Notes under the pieces: model-generated | What the model saw: only the letters and a program-made list of their open reading frames with translations | Database searches by the model: none | Told to the model about the DNA's origin: nothing | NCBI GenBank assembly: GCA_934454745.1 | Contig: CAKSGP010000095.1 | Span: 1-6,186, forward strand | Reading direction: 5' to 3' | From: an uncultured Clostridia bacterium | Lineage (GTDB): Bacteria; Bacillota; Clostridia; UBA1381 | Length of the DNA: 6,186 bases | Translations under genes and position numbers: made by a program | Shown: piece by piece, positions 1 to 6,095 of the stretch | How the letters are laid out: each line of letters begins with the position of its first letter | Position numbering within the stretch: position 1 is the stretch's first letter

Positions 1-973
1 TCTTAACTGCTTCAACAGGGTATTTTCCTGCCGCCGTTTCACCTGAAAGCATAATAGCAGAGGATCCGTCATAAACAGCATTTGCAACGTCTGAAATCTC
101 AGCACGAGTAGGGCGTGCGTTGTGTATCATAGACTCAAGCATTTCCGTTGCCGTTATTACACGCTTACCGAGAAGCCGGCACTTTTCAATAAGATATTTC
201 TGGATTGAGGGTACTTCTATAAAAGGGATTTCAACGCCCAAGTCGCCTCTTGCAACCATTATGCCGTCTGCCAATTCACATATCTCGTCTATGTTATCCA
301 CTCCGGCACGGTTCTCGATTTTTGCTATTATATCAATTCCCTCACCACCATTTGCGTTTAAGAAGTCACGGATTGATGCAACATCACTTTTTGTTGATAC
401 AAATGATGCGGCGATAAAGTCAACATCATTTTCAATACCAAAAAGCAAATCCTGTTTATCATACTCTGAAAGATATTCGTGCTTAAGAACCTTATTCGGG
501 AAGTTCATACTCTTTCTGTCAGATATTTTCCCGCCTGCGGTTACTGTACACATAACCTCCGTATCCGAAATCTCATTAACCATAAACTGAACAAGTCCGT
601 TATTTACCATAATAGTATCCCCTACTGATAAATCATCTGTAAGATGCTTATAGTTAACAGATACCCGTGACTGATTACCTATAATCTCCTCTGTGGTAAA
701 GGTGAAGCTATCCCCTTCAGCTAAGTCTATAGAATGATTTTCAAAGGTTTTTATACGGTATTCCGGCCCCTTTGTATCAAGCATTATTGCAATGGGCAAA
801 TTAAGCTTTTGGCGAACCCTCTTTACCAAATCAATTTTTTCTTTATGCTCCGAGTGTACGCCGTGTGAAAAATTAAGCCTTGCAACATTCATTCCGCTTT
901 TGCACATTTTCGTAAGGACTTTTTCATTGTCACACGCCGGGCCGATAGTACATATTATTTTCGTTTTACGCAT
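1..973 (-). CDS. pyk: Pyruvate kinase, N-terminal 324 residues (cut by the window edge)
   Basis: Cytoplasmic glycolytic enzyme converting phosphoenolpyruvate and ADP to pyruvate and ATP. The minus-strand frame opens with MRKTKIICTIGPACDN, the standard start of the family. Visible hallmarks are RLNFSHG at 32-38 (substrate and K+ ligands R32, N34, S36), DTKGPEYR at 66-73, the B domain at about 75-165, the active-site signature IIAKIENRAGV at 215-225 with catalytic K218 and metal ligand E220, ARGDLGVE at 241-248 with metal ligand D244, TATEMLESM at 274-282, and RPTRAEISDVANAVYDG at 287-303. The Glu in GPE (E71) matches the residue that marks K+-dependent pyruvate kinases. The family is usually about 470-590 residues, so the rest of the A domain and the C domain lie beyond position 1. 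The start is supported by AGGA (982-985) eight bases upstream. No phosphofructokinase gene precedes it; the gene seems to have its own promoter. The identification is very secure. Confidence 0.97.
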   Translation of the reverse strand, partial: MRKTKIICTIGPACDNEKVLTKMCKSGMNVARLNFSHGVHSEHKEKIDLVKRVRQKLNLPIAIMLDTKGPEYRIKTFENHSIDLAEGDSFTFTTEEIIGNQSRVSVNYKHLTDDLSVGDTIMVNNGLVQFMVNEISDTEVMCTVTAGGKISDRKSMNFPNKVLKHEYLSEYDKQDLLFGIENDVDFIAASFVSTKSDVASIRDFLNANGGEGIDIIAKIENRAGVDNIDEICELADGIMVARGDLGVEIPFIEVPSIQKYLIEKCRLLGKRVITATEMLESMIHNARPTRAEISDVANAVYDGSSAIMLSGETAAGKYPVEAVK

Positions 974-1000
974 TGTCTGTTTCCTAATCTATATATTTTA

Positions 1001-1028
1001 GAGGTAATATTTTTTAAAAAAATACCTC
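1001..1028 (-). repeat. Inverted repeat at the predicted 5' end of the pyk mRNA
   Basis: The arms GAGGTA (1001-1006) and TACCTC (1023-1028) are perfect inverted copies. They flank an A/T core with its own T-run facing an A-run, so the pairing can extend with a small bulge. The repeat begins at the predicted transcription start and ends 27 bases before the start codon. It could be an operator or a 5' hairpin in the leader RNA. It is not a typical terminator, because the stem has few G-C pairs and no clear U-run follows in the pyk direction. Confidence 0.45.
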
Positions 1029-1034
1029 ATTATA

Positions 1035-1063
1035 ATTATACCTCCCGATAAAAATTTTTACAA
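1035..1063 (-). promoter_or_regulatory. Predicted sigma-A-type promoter of pyk
   Basis: On the minus strand a perfect -10 TATAAT (1035-1040) lies 17 bases from a -35 TTGTAA (1058-1063, four of six consensus bases). Transcription would begin near 1028, leaving a leader of about 55 bases before the pyk start codon. The -10 is part of a palindromic TATAATTATA, so it can be read on either strand, but only the minus strand has a suitable gene. Copies of AGGTAT/ATACCT overlap or flank both boxes. This is a prediction from sequence only. Confidence 0.6.
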
Positions 1064-1170
1064 GGTATTTTTGAAAAAATAGACACAGACACTTCATTTT
1101 TTTATAATTTATATCAAAAATATATAATGTTGGCAGATTTTTTTGTACAATTCATAGTCTTGATCAGGCT

Positions 1171-1210
1171 AAAAGTCCCTATCCTCAAATATCAAGAGGA
1201 AGGGACTTTT
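1171..1210 (-). terminator. Strong hairpin terminator after the SGNH-like gene
   Basis: AAAAGTCCCT (1171-1180) pairs perfectly with AGGGACTTTT (1201-1210). After one unpaired A (1181), TCCTC (1182-1186) pairs with GAGGA (1196-1200), enclosing a 9-base loop. The result is a stem of about 15 base pairs starting three bases beyond the stop codon of the 1214-1804 gene. The stem base gives an A-run and a T-run, so it could work in both directions. The U-run is short (TTTT then AGCC) and partly inside the stem. It would also insulate the pyk promoter from transcription of the operon. Confidence 0.75.
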
Positions 1211-1213
1211 AAA

Positions 1214-1804
1214 TCACTTACGAGAAAACATTATTTCAGCCATATCATATATCGGATGCCTACGTTGCATTGTGCTTATAAATCCAAGATTATAAATAAA
1301 TGAAATTTCTTTTTTTGCCTGTAATGAGCTACGTGTGTATCCATTAGAAATATCACAAAAGGTACAAGTTTCTGAATCTGCGATATATTTGAGCTTTTTA
1401 TTAAGATATTCAATATCAGCGGATAAATCTGTATTTTTAAAATCGATTATTGCTATATCGCATTTTTTATTTGTTTTGCGTATTTCTGATATGAGTTCAC
1501 GATATTTCATTTCAAATCTGGCAGGGTTTTCTCTACAAAGTCCTAAATCATCTATGCCTATATGTAACAGCATCGTATCAGGTACGAGGGGAGCAATACA
1601 GAGCAAGTACAGCTCCTTTGCATTTTCGATACTGATGCCGTCAATACTCCTGTTATAAAACGCAGTATCCGGGAAAAATGCTTGCTTTAGCTCGCACATT
1701 GCAATGTCTTTATCCTCGTATCCGCCAAAAATAACAACACCGTTCTTTTGGGCAAGCCCATTTAATTCATTGTACTTTTCAATAATATTTCCTTTTGTAA
1801 TCAT
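1214..1804 (-). CDS. SGNH/GDSL-hydrolase-like protein lacking the catalytic serine (likely pseudoenzyme)
   Basis: A 196-residue cytoplasmic protein with no signal peptide or membrane segment. The pattern resembles an SGNH (GDSL) alpha/beta fold: a first strand ending in a glycine turn (GVVIFGGYEDKD, 22-33), then FYNRSIDG (49-56) in the block II position, then LLHIGIDDL (79-87) in the block III position. Where active enzymes have G-D-S, this protein has G-G-Y; where they have G-x-N-D it has GIDD (83-86). RRHPIYD (181-187) may be the block V region, with H183 but without the Asp three residues before it. Only the His and the glycines remain, so ordinary ester hydrolysis looks unlikely. A CTFC pair (147-150) is also present. 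The start is supported by AAAGGAG nine bases upstream; the preceding gene's TAA overlaps that ribosome site, so the two are translated from one mRNA. The fold call is by motif; the function is unknown. Confidence 0.62.
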   Translation of the reverse strand: MITKGNIIEKYNELNGLAQKNGVVIFGGYEDKDIAMCELKQAFFPDTAFYNRSIDGISIENAKELYLLCIAPLVPDTMLLHIGIDDLGLCRENPARFEMKYRELISEIRKTNKKCDIAIIDFKNTDLSADIEYLNKKLKYIADSETCTFCDISNGYTRSSLQAKKEISFIYNLGFISTMQRRHPIYDMAEIMFSRK

Positions 1805-1818
1805 ATCAATCAGCTCCT

Positions 1819-2100
1819 TTAATTTAAAAGTTCAACCTTTTTATCCAATACAGCATTTCTGAAATATACCACGATATTTAACAGCACAATTGCAAGATTT
1901 AAAAGATACACAAGCAAAACGTAATTCACCTGATGAGTAATAAGCTTCGCTATAATACCTGCAACATAACCGGCTAAAATAAGCAGTATAAAGGGCAGGC
2001 TTGTGGATTTTGCAGTTCGTGCCTGATACGCCTTAATTACATTTATCGGCCAGGACAGACCGAAACAGATTAACATAATGGTTTCAAATATTGAACTCAT
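1819..2100 (-). CDS. PQ-loop/SemiSWEET-like small membrane protein (3 TM)
   Basis: A 93-residue integral membrane protein with three hydrophobic helices at about 4-21, 35-54 and 58-80, the length and topology of bacterial SemiSWEET half-transporters. The segment SWPINVIKAYQARTAKSTSL (16-35) matches the PQ-loop pattern, in which a proline in the first helix is followed by a basic/polar stretch and a Ser-Leu; here the PQ dipeptide is WPI (W17, P18). The final residues (RNAVLDKK, 81-88) form a basic cytoplasmic tail. A longer reading from 2175 is possible, but the ATG at 2098-2100 is chosen because AAAGGAG lies just upstream and the extra 25 residues do not resemble the family and would cover the predicted promoter. 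It is first in an operon with the SGNH-like gene, 14 bases apart. SemiSWEETs move sugars; the substrate here is unknown and a scaffold role is possible. Confidence 0.75.
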   Translation of the reverse strand: MSSIFETIMLICFGLSWPINVIKAYQARTAKSTSLPFILLILAGYVAGIIAKLITHQVNYVLLVYLLNLAIVLLNIVVYFRNAVLDKKVELLN

Positions 2101-2120
2101 ATTTTGAACACTCCTTTGTT

Positions 2121-2134
2121 TTATTTCGAAATAA
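2121..2134. promoter_or_regulatory. Perfect 14-bp palindrome at the predicted start of transcription (operator candidate)
   Basis: TTATTTCGAAATAA is a perfect palindrome with a TTCGAA core. It begins at the last base of the predicted -10 of the PQ-loop operon and is centred on its predicted transcription start. That is a classic position for a repressor operator that blocks RNA polymerase. With only 14 bases and no G-C outside the core it would be a weak RNA hairpin, so a protein site is more likely. The binding protein is not identifiable from this window. Confidence 0.4.
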
Positions 2135-2162
2135 GCATAACACGGTATCAAATTAAAATCAA
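2134..2162 (-). promoter_or_regulatory. Predicted promoter of the PQ-loop/SGNH-like operon
   Basis: On the minus strand a -35 TTGATT (2157-2162) is separated by 17 bases from -10 TATGCT (2134-2139). A TG one base upstream of the -10 makes it an extended -10 promoter, which helps offset the imperfect hexamer. Transcription would start near 2127, giving a leader of about 27 bases with the AAAGGAG ribosome site. If so, the longer start codon at 2175 lies upstream of the mRNA, which favours the start at 2100. Confidence 0.55.
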
Positions 2163-2229
2163 TTTTTTGAAACATTAAAATATATTTTTTTAAATTCTAT
2201 TTTTTTTACTTTCAAAAGGGTTAATTCAC

Positions 2230-2258
2230 TTGAATAGATAAATTTAATATGATAAAAT
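2230..2258 (+). promoter_or_regulatory. Predicted promoter of the sensor kinase/regulator operon
   Basis: A -35 TTGAAT (2230-2235) and a -10 TAAAAT (2253-2258, five of six consensus bases) are 17 bases apart, with an extended -10 TG at 2250-2251. Transcription would start near 2265, leaving a leader of about 28 bases that contains AAGGAG (2281-2286). Its -35 is about 70 bases from the divergent promoter's -35, and T-runs (2163-2168, 2185-2191, 2200-2207) fill the gap. Confidence 0.6.
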
Positions 2259-2292
2259 ATACCTATAAATCAGATAAGGCAAGGAGCTAATT

Positions 2293-3909
2293 ATGCTAAA
2301 TATGAAAAAAGCAAACGGGAGTAATACTGAAAATATATATAGAAAAATATTTTTTACACAAATAATGCTTATAATTTCCCTCGCTTTGTTTTTGGGTATA
2401 TCCGGCACAACTATAAATATAAAATCCGAAACAAAAAAGCGTGATGAAAATTTGCAAAACACTGCAGAAACCATTGCAAAATCACCGTTACTTGATGAAA
2501 TTTACAATGATTCGGATTTATATATGCTTACCGAATATCTTGATTCTTTAAAGAATACTCTTGATAATATTGATGTTATCTCCATAGTAAGAAATGACGG
2601 AGTTCGGCTTTACCATTCAAATCACAGCTTGATTAATACGCAATATGACGGAACATTTCCTGAATTTAATGATAAGGAATACTATGCCGCAAATGATAAC
2701 GGTCCCTCAGGACGGCAAAGAAGAGCTTATGCCGCAGTTTATGATGATAAGGGTGACTATGCAGGGTTTGTTATGGCAATTATGCTTATGGACAACATAA
2801 AAACCGAAACTATGCAGATTTTTCTTATATTCCTTATAATAACGCTTATAGCAATCGTTATCGAGCTTATAATATCGGCTGAACTTTCCGCATCAGTTAA
2901 GAAAAGTCTTTATGGTTATGAGCCGAATGTGTTTTCTGCAATGTATAGAATACGAGATAATATATTAGAGTCACTTAATGAAGGAATACTTGCTATTGAC
3001 AGTAACTGTGTTGTACAGTTTGTAAATCGTTCGGCAGCATCAATGCTCGGTGACAGTATCGAAAATATTGCAGGACAGCCCCTTAAGAATATATGCAACG
3101 ATACTTTTCTTTCAAGTATTCTAAAAAGCGGTAAAAAAGAATTCAGTATCCGTGACCATAGCCTTAAAAATGCTGATGTCTTTATTGATAGTATTCCGAT
3201 TTGGGAGAATGAGGAAATTATTGGTGCTGTGGCAATTCTGCATAACAGAGCCGAATATACAAAGCTAATGGAGGATTTGGCAGGTACTCGTTATTTGGTG
3301 GATTCAATGCGTGCAAATAATCACGATTTTACCAACAAGCTCCACGTTATACTCGGTCTTATACAGATGGGAATGTATGATGATGCAACAAAATATATTG
3401 AAAACATTACTCTTATGCAGAGAGCTTCAATAAGCAAGATAATGTCTGCAGTAGACGAGCCTGCCATTGCTGCCTTACTTATAGGCAAAAATGCAAGAGC
3501 ATCTGAGCTTAATATCCGATTTGTATTTAAAGAGGAAAGCCGATATTCAAAAGCAGATTTATCATTATCATCTGAAATGCTTGTAACAGTTATAGGCAAC
3601 CTTATTGACAACGCTTTTGATGCTATGAATACACCAGGTGTCGGATATGATCCCGCAAAGGAGCTTCGGTTCGGAATATACTCCAAACCCGGTGCATTGC
3701 TTATAACAACAAGCGACACGGGAATAGGGATTTCGTCCGAAAACATAAATCGTATTTTTGAAAACGGTTTTTCAACAAAGGGTGAAGGCAGAGGAACAGG
3801 ACTTTATCAGGTAAAGAAAATGGTAGAGGAAAATGGTGGAGAGATAACCGTTGAGTCACAGGAAGGGGCAGGGACAACCTTCTCCGTAAGTTTTACAGAC
3901 AACAGATAA
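2293..3909 (+). CDS. Membrane sensor histidine kinase, CitA/DcuS family
   Basis: A 538-residue kinase that would autophosphorylate in response to an external carboxylate and pass phosphate to the adjacent regulator. Order of parts: cytoplasmic N-terminus, TM1 at about 22-40, an extracytoplasmic sensor (Cache/PDC-type) at about 41-172, TM2 at about 175-196, the conserved linker with GYEPNVFSAMYRIRDNILES (208-227), a PAS domain at about 225-325, a SpoOB-like dimerisation helix with NNHDFTNKLHVILGL (342-356) where H344 is the phosphorylation site, and an HATPase domain with N box GNLIDNAFDA (435-444), DTGIGIS (475-481) and GRGTGLYQVKKM (499-510). The sensor keeps R105 and H108 (VRLYH) and R144 (RRAYAAVYDD), matching the ligand-binding Arg/His/Arg of relatives. 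The start is supported by AAGGAG six bases upstream. The regulator follows after 11 bases, with the kinase TAA inside its ribosome site. The family call is firm; the ligand is inferred. Confidence 0.93.
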   Translation: MLNMKKANGSNTENIYRKIFFTQIMLIISLALFLGISGTTINIKSETKKRDENLQNTAETIAKSPLLDEIYNDSDLYMLTEYLDSLKNTLDNIDVISIVRNDGVRLYHSNHSLINTQYDGTFPEFNDKEYYAANDNGPSGRQRRAYAAVYDDKGDYAGFVMAIMLMDNIKTETMQIFLIFLIITLIAIVIELIISAELSASVKKSLYGYEPNVFSAMYRIRDNILESLNEGILAIDSNCVVQFVNRSAASMLGDSIENIAGQPLKNICNDTFLSSILKSGKKEFSIRDHSLKNADVFIDSIPIWENEEIIGAVAILHNRAEYTKLMEDLAGTRYLVDSMRANNHDFTNKLHVILGLIQMGMYDDATKYIENITLMQRASISKIMSAVDEPAIAALLIGKNARASELNIRFVFKEESRYSKADLSLSSEMLVTVIGNLIDNAFDAMNTPGVGYDPAKELRFGIYSKPGALLITTSDTGIGISSENINRIFENGFSTKGEGRGTGLYQVKKMVEENGGEITVESQEGAGTTFSVSFTDNR

Positions 3910-3920
3910 GGAGTATAACA

Positions 3921-4586
3921 ATGTATAGTGTGCTGATTGTAGATGATGATCCTATGGTTGCAATGATAAATGAGCAGTATGTCAGCCGTCATAAGGATTT
4001 TTATGTTGCGGCAAAATGCAGTGACGGGAAGAGTGCCTTGGATTATTTGGCTAATAATGATGTTGATTTGATTTTCCTTGATGTGTTTATGCCCTATATG
4101 GACGGCTTTGAAACATTACGGCGTATAAGAGAGCAAAAAATAAATTCTGACGTCATTATGGTTACTGCAGCAAATGAGCGTGAGGCACTGCGGGACAGTA
4201 TTCAGCTTGGGGTTATAGATTATCTTGTAAAGCCATTTACCTTTGAGAGATTCAGGCTTGCACTGGATAAATTTATAGCACAGACCGACGCGTTAGAAGC
4301 ATTAAATACAGTAAATCAAAAAAGTATAGATTCCCTATTTACCCAATCGGGCAAAGGCAATACGGAGCCATACCCAAAAGGGATACAGAAAAAGACACTT
4401 TCTCTTATTAAAGAGAAGCTGTGTAAAAATGAATGGATGACAGGCGAGGATATTGCAGAAAAAACAGGGCTTACAAGTGTTACTGTGAGGAGATATATGA
4501 CATATCTTACAGAATTGGGAATTGCCGAGTCGGAAATGAACTACGATACAGGCGGACGGCCCAGTGTAGTATATAGAATAACATAA
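3921..4586 (+). CDS. Response regulator, CitB/DcuR/MalR family
   Basis: A 221-residue cytoplasmic DNA-binding regulator, the expected partner of the kinase just upstream. The receiver domain (about 1-120) has the acidic pocket D8/D9, phospho-acceptor D54 in FLDVFMP, T82 and K104 (YLVKPF), so all canonical residues are intact. After a linker (about 121-155) comes a winged helix-turn-helix (about 157-220) with TGEDIAEKTGLTSVTVRRYM (174-193) as the recognition region. The closing GGRPSVVYRI matches the GRP..Y tail of Gram-positive MalR/CitT/DctR relatives. These usually activate carboxylate transport or fermentation genes, binding AT-rich sites. None of those targets is in the window. The nearest candidates are its own promoter and the divergent PQ-loop operon. 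The ribosome site AAGGAG overlaps the kinase stop codon, indicating tight co-expression. Confidence 0.93.
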   Translation: MYSVLIVDDDPMVAMINEQYVSRHKDFYVAAKCSDGKSALDYLANNDVDLIFLDVFMPYMDGFETLRRIREQKINSDVIMVTAANEREALRDSIQLGVIDYLVKPFTFERFRLALDKFIAQTDALEALNTVNQKSIDSLFTQSGKGNTEPYPKGIQKKTLSLIKEKLCKNEWMTGEDIAEKTGLTSVTVRRYMTYLTELGIAESEMNYDTGGRPSVVYRIT

Positions 4587-4623
4587 TTAAGGTGGATGTG
4601 CATAGCAACAGCCCCCTTAATTA
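4584..4623. terminator. Hairpin between the convergent regulator and protease genes
   Basis: The arms at 4584-4595 and 4612-4623 pair over 12 positions with one mismatch (TAATTAAGG with CCTTAATTA, then GG with CC), enclosing a 16-base loop. The left arm includes the TAA stop of the regulator and the right arm ends four bases before the protease stop codon. The position between converging genes suggests a shared bidirectional terminator. No clear U-run follows on either strand, so efficiency is uncertain. Confidence 0.5.
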
Positions 4624-4627
4624 TATG

Positions 4628-6082
4628 TTAATCTTTAAATACATTATCGGGATTTCCGCCGAAATATTTGTATGCCTGACGAATTTGTAGGTCTACAACA
4701 GTGTCGATATTCTCAAACACTTCTTTAAGCTTAATTTGAGTGGGGACATCAATAACACCCGAATCTGTCATAGAATTGTCTTTCTGGAACTTTGCAACCG
4801 CATCTCTTAAATCCGTGTTAAACACGTCATTTCCGAGATTTCCTGAGTAGTAGTTCATAACGGAAAGACGTTCTTTTGCAGCTGTTACGTTCTGTCCGCT
4901 GCCGCCAAGGGAAACAGGAGTCAGAAAATCGAACTTTGTATATGTACTTGTATCAATTTTCTTTTTACCGTTTTCCACTACTTTATCAGGAGTAAGTCCG
5001 ACCTTATTTATTTCACGGCCGTTTCTTGTTACATAACTGCCCACGGTCAGTTTTAAAACCATACCGTTATTAAGATAGTATGGGCTTTGAATTACTGCTT
5101 TTCCGTATGTATCAGTACCCATTAGTATTCCTGCACCGGAATCCTGAATGGCACTTGCAAGGATTTCAGAGGATGATGCCGTATTTTTGTTTACAAGCGT
5201 TACTATCTCAAAGGGAGCTGTGTCAAGTGTTGATTTGAATGTATAGTTCATTGATGCATCACGGTATTTTACATCAATGATTTTACCCTTCGGGATAAGC
5301 TCCTTTGCTATATCAACAGCACTCGTTACAACTCCGCCTCCGTTATCTCTTAAATCAAGTATCAGTTTTGTTACACCCCTATTCTTAAAGGAATCTGCTA
5401 TCAATTTAAACTCTGATGCAGTATTGTTTGCAAATGATACTATTTTTATATAGCCTATATTGCCCTCAAGGATAGTACCTGAAACAGTGGCAGTGTTAAC
5501 AGCCGTCCTTGTTCCTACAAGAGATACCAGCTCACCATTACGCAAAACCGTTATATTAACAGTTGTACCAAGCTCACCTACTACAAGGTTTCTTACCTCG
5601 CTTACACTCATACCTACAACGTTTGTGCCGTCAACCTCTACAAACCTGTCGCCTAGCATAAATCCACTCTGTTGGGCAAGACCGCCCTCCTCAACGAACT
5701 CCGTTATCTCAACGTACTCCCCTGTCTGCTGGAGGGTAACACCAAGACCATAGAATGTTCTGTTTATAGAGTTCATATACTCTTTATATTCGTCTTTTGT
5801 AAAAAATTCCGAATAATCGTCAAGAGCGTGTACAGCATTCTTTAAAAGCTCTGTAATGGCTTCATTGCCGTTTTCCTCAAGGTATTTGGAAATACCCATC
5901 ATCATTATATCCTCTGCTGTATATGAATCATCAATATACTTTTCGGCAATGTATCCTGCAACAAGCTCAAAGGCCTGATATTCAACGCTTGTCTGTATTT
6001 CCTTTTTCTCGGTTGCTGCCGCAAACACATATGATTGCGGAACTATAACAAGTGTCAGTATTAATGCTAATATTTTTTTCAT
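4628..6082 (-). CDS. Secreted S41 carboxy-terminal processing protease with PDZ and peptidoglycan-binding domains
   Basis: A 484-residue CtpA/CtpB-type serine protease exported across the membrane. The signal peptide is MKKILALILTLVIVPQSYVF with likely cleavage after an Ala at 21-23. A helical N-terminal region (about 30-105) is followed by a PDZ domain (about 111-190, with YGLGVTLQ and SGFMLGDRFVEVDG), then the S41 core (about 205-370), with GYIKIVSF, LDLRDNGGG and TASSSEI. Catalytic S303, K328 (TYGKAVIQ) and Q332 have the same 25- and 4-residue spacing as the Ser-Lys-Gln triad of B. subtilis CtpB, so the enzyme looks active. A PG_binding_1-like domain (about 393-455, KFQKDNSMTDSGVID) would tether it to the cell wall. 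Length is normal for Firmicutes members. The upstream gene's stop codon is 13 bases before the start, so they are probably co-transcribed. Likely roles are envelope protein turnover or regulated proteolysis; the substrate is unknown. Confidence 0.93.
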   Translation of the reverse strand: MKKILALILTLVIVPQSYVFAAATEKKEIQTSVEYQAFELVAGYIAEKYIDDSYTAEDIMMMGISKYLEENGNEAITELLKNAVHALDDYSEFFTKDEYKEYMNSINRTFYGLGVTLQQTGEYVEITEFVEEGGLAQQSGFMLGDRFVEVDGTNVVGMSVSEVRNLVVGELGTTVNITVLRNGELVSLVGTRTAVNTATVSGTILEGNIGYIKIVSFANNTASEFKLIADSFKNRGVTKLILDLRDNGGGVVTSAVDIAKELIPKGKIIDVKYRDASMNYTFKSTLDTAPFEIVTLVNKNTASSSEILASAIQDSGAGILMGTDTYGKAVIQSPYYLNNGMVLKLTVGSYVTRNGREINKVGLTPDKVVENGKKKIDTSTYTKFDFLTPVSLGGSGQNVTAAKERLSVMNYYSGNLGNDVFNTDLRDAVAKFQKDNSMTDSGVIDVPTQIKLKEVFENIDTVVDLQIRQAYKYFGGNPDNVFKD

Positions 6083-6095
6083 ATTCCTCTACCTG

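Noticed and set aside
120..1001. Two plus-strand open frames (120-590 and 792-1001)
   Set aside because: They lie opposite the clear pyruvate kinase frame, have no ribosome site, and their translations look like low-complexity antisense reading.
1031..1040. Plus-strand promoter from the palindromic TATAATTATA
   Set aside because: A -10 hexamer exists on the plus strand, but no plus-strand gene follows and the downstream DNA belongs to the convergent SGNH-like operon.
1081..1170. Possible small RNA or riboswitch in the AT-rich spacer
   Set aside because: I find no conserved riboswitch core or stable structure apart from the terminator at 1171-1210; the rest is AT-rich with only a short TGATCA palindrome.
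2098..2175. Longer N-terminus for the PQ-loop protein starting at 2175
   Set aside because: The extra 25 residues do not match the family, no ribosome site precedes 2175, and the predicted promoter lies inside this stretch. The start at 2100 has AAAGGAG in the right place.
3321..3746. Minus-strand open frame of 141 codons inside the sensor kinase
   Set aside because: It is antisense to the conserved histidine and ATPase motifs, lacks a ribosome site and resembles no family.
5460..5753. Plus-strand open frame of 97 codons inside the protease gene
   Set aside because: It is a Thr/Pro/Ser-rich shadow of the PDZ-coding region with no start signals.
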